From JBBQIY01 sp964618405 (GTDB lineage: Bacteria > Verrucomicrobiota > Kiritimatiellia > RFP12 > UBA3636), in NCBI GenBank assembly GCA_964618405.1, contig CAZUAY010000128.1, positions 1 through 10,962 on the forward strand: DNA of 10,962 nt, given 5' to 3'. Shown here in pieces: positions 5,170 through 10,962 of this stretch. Every line of letters starts with the position of its first letter. The stretch's first letter is position 1. Made by a program: the position numbers and the translations under genes. The notes under the pieces are model-generated. The model was not told the DNA's origin and did not search any database. It was given only the letters and a program-made list of their open reading frames with translations.

Positions 5170-5178
5170 TGATACACT
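5170..5178 (+). promoter_or_regulatory. clpC: Probable extended −10 promoter of clpC
   Basis: TGATACACT fits an extended −10 (TGN plus TACACT), placing the start of transcription near 5185 with a leader of about 40 bases. TTGACT at 5155–5160 is only 12 bases away, too close to act as the matching −35. The hexamer at the right distance (TTCTAT, 5150–5155) is weak, which is tolerable for an extended −10. Confidence 0.5.
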
Positions 5179-5226
5179 CCTCCGAAAGCAACCACCCAAA
5201 AAGGCTGACTTCCCGGAGACCCGAAT

Positions 5227-7818
5227 ATGAACGGATTTGATTTTTTTACACCTAACGCCAAAAAAGTAATTCAGATAGCGAATCGAGAGGCGCACGGCTT
5301 TAACCATAACGCCATTGGAACCGAGCACCTTTTGCTCGGCGTGGCCAGTCTGCATGATTGCCTTGTCGCGACCGTTGTCTCGAATCTCGGCCTCAGCATC
5401 GAAGCCATCCGCTTCGAAATTGAAAAATTGATTGCGCAGGGCGCTGGCACCACAGACTCTATCGGCATGCTTCCCCTAACCCCACGTAGCAAGAAGGTGC
5501 TTCAGTTCGCATCGGCTGAGGCGCGCGGCATGAACAGCCCACTTGTCGATGCCGAGCATATCCTGCTAGCCATTCTTCGCGAAGGCGAAGGCATTGCCTC
5601 AAAGGCTCTTGAGAATCTCGGCGTTGATTTCGACAAATGCTTGGGTGCCGTCATTGCTGCAATAGAGTCCATGGCCTCCTCCATGGACTCGCCCGACGAA
5701 TCGCCGTTCCCACCACCCGACTCCGAAGAAGATCTTCCTAATCCCTTTGGTAGTCGCGATGAGGCCGACGATAGGCCCTTCGGCGGGCCTCACCCCTTCT
5801 CAAACCCACAAGGGGGCAAACGCTTAGAGGTTCCGCAGAAATCTGCCACAAAAACCCCAGCACTGAATGCTTTCGGACGTGATCTCACGGAAATGGCTGC
5901 GCAAGGGAAGCTCGACCCGATGATAGGTCGGGACAAAGAACTTCAGCGTCTCATCCAGATCCTTTGCCGCCGCAACAAAAACAATGCCGCTTTAATTGGC
6001 GAAGCAGGCGTTGGCAAGACGGCCGTCGTCGAAGGGCTTGCGCAGGCAATCCATAACGGTGACGTGCCCGAAAAAATCCGTTCTAAGCGGGTCGTGGCCC
6101 TCGACTTGACGCTTATGGTTGCAGGAACCAAGTACCGCGGACAATTCGAAGAACGCATCAAGGCAATCGTCGATGAGATTCATCGTTCCGGCAATGTCAT
6201 TTTGTTCATCGATGAAATCCACAACATCGTCGGCGCCGGAAGTGCCGAGGGTGCCATGGATGCCGCCAATATCTTCAAGCCCGCACTTTCACGCGGCGAA
6301 CTCCAGTGCGTCGGCGCGACCACTCTCAATGAGTACAGAAAGTACATTGAGAAAGACACAGCACTCGAACGCCGATTCCAAACCGTCCGCATCGAAGAAC
6401 CGACTGTAGACGAGACCATTGAAATCCTGAAAGGCATTGCTCCGCGCTACGAAGAATTTCACCAGATCAAATTTGAGCCCGCTGCAATCGAAGCGGCGGC
6501 TCGACTCAGCGCACGCTACATTTCCGGACGGTTTCTTCCCGACAAGGCCATCGATCTCATCGACGAATCAGGTGCACATGCTCGGATCACCGCATCAATT
6601 CGCCCGACAGAACTCAAGGAGGTCGAGGAAACCATTAAAGAAGTGACCAAGCGGAAAAACGACTGCATCAACATGCAGGACTTCGAAACCGCTGCCGTCC
6701 TGCGCGATGAAGCCAAACGCCTCAGCGAACTCATCACAGGGAAAATAGAGGACTGGAAGCGCGAAAACGCAGACAAACTTGTCACGGTATCCGAGAACGA
6801 CATTGCCGTCACCCTCTCCAACACAACGGGCGTTCCGCTCAAGCAAATGGATGGTAACGAAATAGCACGACTCCTCAACCTTGAGAACGAATTGTCGACA
6901 ACCGTCATCGGACAAGCCGAAGCCGTTGCCACGGTTTCCCGCGCACTTCGACGCGCACGCGCCGACCTGAAGGATCCACGCAGACCGATTGGCTCCTTTC
7001 TCTTCCTCGGCCCAACGGGCGTTGGCAAGACGCTGCTCGCGAAAACCATTGCCTCGCAATATTTCGGTGATGAGAAGGCACTCATTCAAATCGACATGTC
7101 CGAATACATGGAGAAGTTCAATGTGTCGCGTCTCATCGGATCTCCTCCTGGATACGTGGGCCATGATGAAGGTGGCCAGTTAACCGAACGCGTCCGCAGG
7201 CGTCCTTACAGCGTGGTCCTCTTCGACGAAGTGGAGAAAGCGCACCCGGACGTCATGCAGACTCTCCTTCAGATTCTTGAAGAAGGCAGACTGACCGATA
7301 GTCTCGGGCGCCAGGTCGACTTCCGCAATTCTGTAGTGATCCTCACCTCGAACCTCGGTGTCGACACCGTGCGCTCAGGGCAGAGCTTCGGCTTCTCGGC
7401 GGACAACCAAGGCGAAGATCAAGAGAAGATCAAGAAGCAATTGCTCGCGACTGCGAAAACCGTTTTCAAACCCGAGCTCTTAAATCGCTTCGATGAAACG
7501 ATCGTCTTCCGGAAGCTTGATCACGATGACATCGGGAAGATCCTCACGCTGGAACTTTCCAAAGTTCAAGCTCGTCTTGACAAACGCGGTATCGAACTGA
7601 AACTCGAGCCGGATGCCGTTGAATTCCTTATTTCTAAGGGATCGGACACCGCACTGGGCGCACGTCCGATGCGCCGCACGGTCGAGCAGAAGGTCGAAGA
7701 TCCACTTGCGGAGAACCTCCTCCGTGGCGTCTTCACCCCGCCTTGCTCCATTACGATCACGAAAAGCGAAACGGCTGACGAACTCGCGTTCAAAAGCAGT
7801 AAAAAAGTTACGGAGTAA
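5227..7818 (+). CDS. clpC: ATP-dependent Clp protease ATP-binding subunit ClpC
   Basis: AAA+ unfoldase of 863 residues that would feed substrates to ClpP in the cytoplasm. Order of parts: two Clp_N repeats (about 4–75 and 80–145); an acidic Pro-rich linker (about 155–215); the first AAA+ domain with Walker A GEAGVGKT (258–265), Walker B FIDE (Asp329–Glu330) and arginine region ALERRF; a short middle domain with a UVR-type helix (about 475–505); the second AAA+ domain with Walker A GPTGVGKT (595–602), Walker B FDE (Asp667–Glu668) and LLNRFDE; and a C-terminal small domain with GARPMRR. The UVR segment and short middle domain separate ClpC from ClpB and ClpA. The ClpP-docking loop reads FGF (721–723) where ClpC usually has V/I/L-G-F. 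GGAG lies 8 bases before ATG. It heads a run with the prepilin peptidase and AsmA-like genes. Both ATPase sites look intact. Confidence 0.96.
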   Translation: MNGFDFFTPNAKKVIQIANREAHGFNHNAIGTEHLLLGVASLHDCLVATVVSNLGLSIEAIRFEIEKLIAQGAGTTDSIGMLPLTPRSKKVLQFASAEARGMNSPLVDAEHILLAILREGEGIASKALENLGVDFDKCLGAVIAAIESMASSMDSPDESPFPPPDSEEDLPNPFGSRDEADDRPFGGPHPFSNPQGGKRLEVPQKSATKTPALNAFGRDLTEMAAQGKLDPMIGRDKELQRLIQILCRRNKNNAALIGEAGVGKTAVVEGLAQAIHNGDVPEKIRSKRVVALDLTLMVAGTKYRGQFEERIKAIVDEIHRSGNVILFIDEIHNIVGAGSAEGAMDAANIFKPALSRGELQCVGATTLNEYRKYIEKDTALERRFQTVRIEEPTVDETIEILKGIAPRYEEFHQIKFEPAAIEAAARLSARYISGRFLPDKAIDLIDESGAHARITASIRPTELKEVEETIKEVTKRKNDCINMQDFETAAVLRDEAKRLSELITGKIEDWKRENADKLVTVSENDIAVTLSNTTGVPLKQMDGNEIARLLNLENELSTTVIGQAEAVATVSRALRRARADLKDPRRPIGSFLFLGPTGVGKTLLAKTIASQYFGDEKALIQIDMSEYMEKFNVSRLIGSPPGYVGHDEGGQLTERVRRRPYSVVLFDEVEKAHPDVMQTLLQILEEGRLTDSLGRQVDFRNSVVILTSNLGVDTVRSGQSFGFSADNQGEDQEKIKKQLLATAKTVFKPELLNRFDETIVFRKLDHDDIGKILTLELSKVQARLDKRGIELKLEPDAVEFLISKGSDTALGARPMRRTVEQKVEDPLAENLLRGVFTPPCSITITKSETADELAFKSSKKVTE

Positions 7819-7823
7819 CGCAG

Positions 7824-8729
7824 ATGGACTTCTTGCAACAAATTCCAGCGGATCTCTGGCTGATTTGCACGATTTTCGCAGGTGTCTTCGGAGCAAACAT
7901 CGGATCTTTTCTGAACGTCTGCATTTACCGAATTCCCCTTGATCAATCTGTCGTGGCGCCTCGCTCGCACTGCATGACGTGCGGCAAGCTCATTCCTTGG
8001 TATCACAACCTACCCGTGCTGAGCTATTTTATTCTGCGCGGAAAATGCGCCACCTGCAAAGCACCGTTCAGCTTCCGCTATGCTGCCATCGAACTGCTCA
8101 CCGCATTTTTGTTCATCATGGTCTGCTACATGGTTCCCCCGAATGGAGCCATTCCTCCCTTTGGAATGGTTGCACTGCCCTCGCTCTATGCCGTGCCCGT
8201 TGCTTGGCTCTTCATCTCGGGGCTGATCATCGCAACCTTTGTGGACTTCGACCACTTCATTATTCCAGATAGTATTTCGATCGGAGGAATGGCCGCTGGG
8301 CTCGTTGTGTCTGCGTTGGTTCCCTCTCTTCACGGACAAAGCTTCTGGTGGCAAGGTGTGCTGTTTTCGATGCTCGGACTTGCCGTTGGATTCATTCCGC
8401 TCCAGTCTATCCGTCTCATCGGGACAGCCTACTACCGGAAAAAAGGACGCATTGCTCAGGATGAATATGCCATGGGCTTTGGCGACATTAAACTCATCGC
8501 AGCCATCGGTGCATTCCTCGGCTGGCAAGCGGCTCTGTTTTCGATCATGGCGGCCGCCCTCTTCGGCACCGTTGTAGCCCTGCCACTCGTCATCAGTGGA
8601 CAGCGCAAACTTCTCGACAGGCTTCCCTTCGGCCCCTACCTCTCTCTCGGTGCCATCGTTTGGCTCTTCTGGGGCAAGAACATCCTCGGGGCTTATCTTT
8701 CAATGCTGCTGTCCGGTGCGGCGGGCTAA
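7824..8729 (+). CDS. pilD: Prepilin peptidase (A24, leader peptidase/N-methyltransferase)
   Basis: Integral inner-membrane aspartyl protease of 301 residues that cleaves, and in this family usually N-methylates, type IV prepilins and type II secretion pseudopilins. Motifs seen: GSFLNVCIYRIP (27–38); two Cys pairs CMTC (50–53) and CATC (75–78), the zinc-binding loop of the methylating bacterial enzymes; the first catalytic region VDFDHFIIPD (140–149), where one of Asp141/Asp143 is the active residue; and GFGD (218–221) with the second catalytic Asp221. About seven or eight hydrophobic segments follow the family pattern. The start lies 5 bases after the clpC stop, and its GGAG (7812–7815) is inside the last clpC codons, suggesting coupled translation. 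No pilin gene is in the window, so the substrate system is not shown. The symbol pilD is by family; gspO would fit equally. Confidence 0.94.
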   Translation: MDFLQQIPADLWLICTIFAGVFGANIGSFLNVCIYRIPLDQSVVAPRSHCMTCGKLIPWYHNLPVLSYFILRGKCATCKAPFSFRYAAIELLTAFLFIMVCYMVPPNGAIPPFGMVALPSLYAVPVAWLFISGLIIATFVDFDHFIIPDSISIGGMAAGLVVSALVPSLHGQSFWWQGVLFSMLGLAVGFIPLQSIRLIGTAYYRKKGRIAQDEYAMGFGDIKLIAAIGAFLGWQAALFSIMAAALFGTVVALPLVISGQRKLLDRLPFGPYLSLGAIVWLFWGKNILGAYLSMLLSGAAG

Positions 8730-8744
8730 CGTCCGTTTTAGACA

Positions 8745-10643
8745 ATGAATGAGAAGCCGAAAAAAGAATCGAGACGTGCGCTTGCTGCACATATTGTGAT
8801 CTTTTCGCTGCTCCTGACTCTCGCATTCTTCTTGCGAATGGCATCCATTGCGCTTCCGATGAGTTGGGTTGATGCTATGGCAGAAGCGGTTTCAACGGAA
8901 AAATTTACACTCGAAATGGAGCGCGTCTCGATCTCCTTGAGACGCGGTGAGCTCGACATCGGAAGAATTCAAGTCTACCCCCGCGGCGCAGTCCGTCTTG
9001 CCGTCCTAGAAATGAGCGATACATCGGTTAAGCTAAGACCGAGACGGAACAAGCATCCCTTAACGTGGGTGCGCTCAATCTCCGTTCATAATCTGATTAT
9101 ACCTGCATCCGTCGTTGAAACACGCCACGGCCTCGACAGCACTTTCGTTTTTGCTGACAGCGACCTCTCCGCTTACATTCCCGAACTCCGCGATGTAGAA
9201 CTTCAGTGTGATAACGCCAGTGTCCTCGGTGCCTCTGGACGTCACATCTCAGCAAAATTCACGGCAGAAAATAACACCTTAACCTTCGATAAGATCAAGG
9301 GAAACTTCACGCGTGGAATCGAAGAACAGCAAGCATTAGAAGGACGTCTAGAATTCGGGCTTCGGCCCTTCACCCTCACAGGTTCCGGCCGTGGAACCCT
9401 TGATCCAGCCAAAATCGTACCCATATTTGTTTCCCTCGATCTTCCCGTGCTGGTTTCTGAAATTGAACGATTTCAATTTCAAAACCTTCCGCCTGAAGCC
9501 GAGGTTTCGATTCATTACGATCCAGCAAAACACCGCCGTGATCTTGTCTTAAATTTCAAGTCGGGGTACTGTTTCTACTCCGATACCCCGCTGACGAGTG
9601 CCAGTGGAATTCTGCGCGCTTCCGGTGAAAAGGGATGGAATCACGTCGAAATAAATTCTCTGGTCGTCATAAGGCCTGAGGGCGTTTTATCAGGAAACCT
9701 TCGCATCAACTCCGAAGATTACACCCTTGCGTTCGCCGCCGAATCTACACTGGATCCGCTCCACCTGCTACGGATGATACGCATCAACGAAATCCATCCG
9801 TTCAAACTTCCCCTTTCCTTCGACAATCCCACGTATCTGAGCGGATCGGGAATCGTCGACCTTTCCCATCACCCTACGCGAACCGACGTGACAGGCTCCA
9901 TGACCTCGCCGCGCATCTCCTCTCACGGAATCGACTTTGAGAATGCCCAAGCACAGTGCCACCTTTCTGATAAATTATGGAGCGTCACGAACGCTACTGC
10001 AACAATTTACGGAGGTCGTTTTGAAGGCGGTGTTGACTTCTTACCCTCCCCAACCAATCGCGCGAATGTTGTCCTCAAAAGCAAGGGCAGCTTCTACGGA
10101 CTCCACCATGCCGAATGGTCTGGACGCTTCGGAAATCCGACTCCCGACTCAAAAGGGCTTCTCGATGTCAACTATACGATCGCAGGCCGCATCGTGACAA
10201 ATGCAGTCGATTTTATTCATGGACTCCATGGATCGGCGTCCTCAGAGTTGCACGACGTCCAACTCTATCGCGTCCCACTCTTTGCCGGCCTAACGGAAAT
10301 CATCGCTTCAAACATCCCTGGCATCGATTTCCTCCTCGCTCAGGACTCCCTTGATTCTTCCGTGACCTTCACCAACGGTGTGCTCCAAATCAACAAATTA
10401 AACATTAAGGGAAATGTATTCAGCGCCTCAGGATACGGAACGCTTGACCACGACGGACAAATCGATTTGAATTTAAAGGTACACCTGCTCAATCGCGAAA
10501 CCTGGTTGGGACAAAGCCTCTATTACGTTTTATTCCCGCTCTCGAAATTTTTCGAACTTCAGGCAACAGGCCCACTGAACAACCCCAAATGGTCTTCCGC
10601 TACTTTTTCAAGCAAACGAAGTCCGGAAACTAAAGCGAAGTAG
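8745..10643 (+). CDS. AsmA-like membrane-anchored periplasmic protein
   Basis: A 632-residue protein with a basic N-terminus, one hydrophobic anchor (about 12–37) and a long exported region of alternating short beta-like stretches without cysteine clusters or enzymatic motifs. The C-terminal third resembles the AsmA-like C-terminal region: LYRVPLFAGLTEII near the domain start, then short beta repeats of the FTNGVLQINKLNIKGNVFSASGYGTLDHDGQIDLNLKV type (two pieces, read across about 543–580), and a final ATGPLNNPKW motif. AsmA/TamB/YhdP relatives form grooved beta structures thought to move lipids between the inner and outer membranes; that role is inference here. It follows the prepilin peptidase by 15 bp on the same strand. 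No clear Shine-Dalgarno precedes ATG 8745 (upstream reads GTCCGTTTTAGACA), so it may rely on coupling to the upstream gene. Family assignment is moderate because the middle region is not recognised. Confidence 0.75.
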   Translation: MNEKPKKESRRALAAHIVIFSLLLTLAFFLRMASIALPMSWVDAMAEAVSTEKFTLEMERVSISLRRGELDIGRIQVYPRGAVRLAVLEMSDTSVKLRPRRNKHPLTWVRSISVHNLIIPASVVETRHGLDSTFVFADSDLSAYIPELRDVELQCDNASVLGASGRHISAKFTAENNTLTFDKIKGNFTRGIEEQQALEGRLEFGLRPFTLTGSGRGTLDPAKIVPIFVSLDLPVLVSEIERFQFQNLPPEAEVSIHYDPAKHRRDLVLNFKSGYCFYSDTPLTSASGILRASGEKGWNHVEINSLVVIRPEGVLSGNLRINSEDYTLAFAAESTLDPLHLLRMIRINEIHPFKLPLSFDNPTYLSGSGIVDLSHHPTRTDVTGSMTSPRISSHGIDFENAQAQCHLSDKLWSVTNATATIYGGRFEGGVDFLPSPTNRANVVLKSKGSFYGLHHAEWSGRFGNPTPDSKGLLDVNYTIAGRIVTNAVDFIHGLHGSASSELHDVQLYRVPLFAGLTEIIASNIPGIDFLLAQDSLDSSVTFTNGVLQINKLNIKGNVFSASGYGTLDHDGQIDLNLKVHLLNRETWLGQSLYYVLFPLSKFFELQATGPLNNPKWSSATFSSKRSPETKAK

Positions 10644-10793
10644 GGTAAGAAAAAGGTAATCGGTGGGGGTGAAAGTATTTTGCGGGGTGACGCCTGAGAT
10701 TTGCTCTGCTGTGCTATCAACCCAGTTGTCGCAATAAGCGCGATGCGGATTTAAACACAGAGAGTTGGAGCCACAGAGATTGCGCCACTGGGA

Positions 10794-10814
10794 GCATAGG
10801 CTTCCAGCCTGTGC
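10794..10814. repeat. Hairpin with TCC loop
   Basis: GCATAGGCT (10794–10802) and AGCCTGTGC (10806–10814) pair over 9 positions with one G·T wobble around TCC. It sits in a GC-rich block with CCGCGCGG just downstream. It has the look of a dispersed intergenic palindrome rather than a terminator. Confidence 0.7.
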
Positions 10815-10885
10815 AAACGACAAACAGGCAATCCCGCCGCGCGGAGCGACCGCAAAAATCCGAGAGGGTAACGTTATGCATGGAT

Positions 10886-10915
10886 CGAGGACGAGGGCGA
10901 GGGCGAGGACGAGCG
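10886..10915. repeat. 6-bp tandem repeat CGAGGR
   Basis: Five units: CGAGGA, CGAGGG, CGAGGG, CGAGGA, CGAGCG. In one plus frame it would read alternating Arg/Gly-type codons, but there is no gene start or ribosome site, so I treat it as a short microsatellite. Confidence 0.8.
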
Positions 10916-10927
10916 AAGCAAACGGAG

Positions 10928-10947
10928 CGGGGGTTTTCCAACCCCCG
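10928..10947. repeat. Perfect hairpin with TTCC loop
   Basis: CGGGGGTT (10928–10935) and AACCCCCG (10940–10947) form a perfect 8-bp stem around TTCC. No T-tract follows on the plus strand. On the minus strand the next bases are CTCCGTTTGC, also poor for a terminator. Confidence 0.8.
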
Positions 10948-10962
10948 TCGTGTCGGGGACAG

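Larger units (their letters stand above)
4879..5226. other. 348-bp spacer between murCB and clpC
   Basis: I see no protein-like frame here. It holds the alternative hairpins after murCB, three ACCGATT repeats, an extended −10 motif and the clpC ribosome site (GGAG at 5215–5218, 8 bases before ATG). I looked for CIRCE-type and CtsR-type operators, common for clpC in other bacteria, and did not find either. Confidence 0.7.
10644..10962. other. Gene-free repeat-bearing spacer
   Basis: No convincing gene; the minus-strand frames here are translations of repeats and lack ribosome sites. It contains a GTAATCGGT (10656–10664) identical to the head of the palindrome at 606–653, two short hairpins and a 6-bp tandem repeat, listed separately. 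No intrinsic terminator with a T-tract is visible after the AsmA-like gene. Confidence 0.65.

Noticed and set aside
5155..5178. TTGACT plus TACACT as a standard promoter for clpC
   Set aside because: The spacing is only 12 bases; the extended −10 reading is more plausible.
6516..7164. Two 189-residue open frames antisense to clpC
   Set aside because: Both are shadows of the conserved AAA+ coding sequence and lack ribosome sites.
10717..10941. Minus-strand open frame with an Arg-Pro repeat
   Set aside because: The Arg-Pro stretch is the translated 6-bp tandem repeat; no family match or ribosome site.

Overview
The window looks like chromosomal DNA of a Gram-negative bacterium of moderate GC content. 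A member of the PVC superphylum (Verrucomicrobiota/Kiritimatiellota-like) is my best guess. The reasons are a MurC–MurB fusion protein, a diderm-type AsmA-like protein, a lipoprotein with a standard lipobox, and gene-poor stretches packed with GC-rich palindromes and short tandem repeats. The assignment is inference; no rRNA or other phylogenetic marker was available for comparison.

Left part (1–2363), accessory in character. Two small minus-strand genes with good Shine-Dalgarno sites (one cut by the window edge, one a single-pass membrane peptide) are followed by a repeat island at about 606–1085. The island holds two nearly identical 73-bp copies of a multi-hairpin element, three runs of a degenerate GAGTTGC heptamer, a 12-bp tandem repeat, and two long palindromes of related sequence at its two ends. 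A minus-strand thioredoxin-fold lipoprotein comes next. Then there is a badly decayed IS66-family insertion sequence: an apparent left end, a tnpA relic with stops and a frameshift, and a tnpB start that breaks off after 39 codons.

Middle (2364–2577). A tRNA-Arg(UCU) gene on the minus strand and murCB on the plus strand diverge from a 137-bp spacer that contains a recognisable sigma70-type promoter for each.

Right part (2578–10643), core genes all on the plus strand. A MurC–MurB fusion catalyses two steps of UDP-MurNAc-peptide synthesis. After a 348-bp spacer comes a compact run of clpC (AAA+ unfoldase of the ClpCP protease), a prepilin peptidase (type IV pilus/type II secretion) and an AsmA-like envelope protein, separated by 5 and 15 bp. 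This is probably one transcription unit, with its promoter just upstream of clpC. Peptidoglycan synthesis, pseudopilin maturation and probable inter-membrane lipid handling give this side an envelope theme, with ClpC as the proteostasis member.

The last 319 bp (10644–10962) hold no convincing gene but again carry short palindromes and a 6-bp tandem repeat. I see no CRISPR array, toxin–antitoxin pair, defence system or complete mobile element. The most unusual material is the MurC–MurB fusion and the structured repeat families. I do not claim a new biological system.
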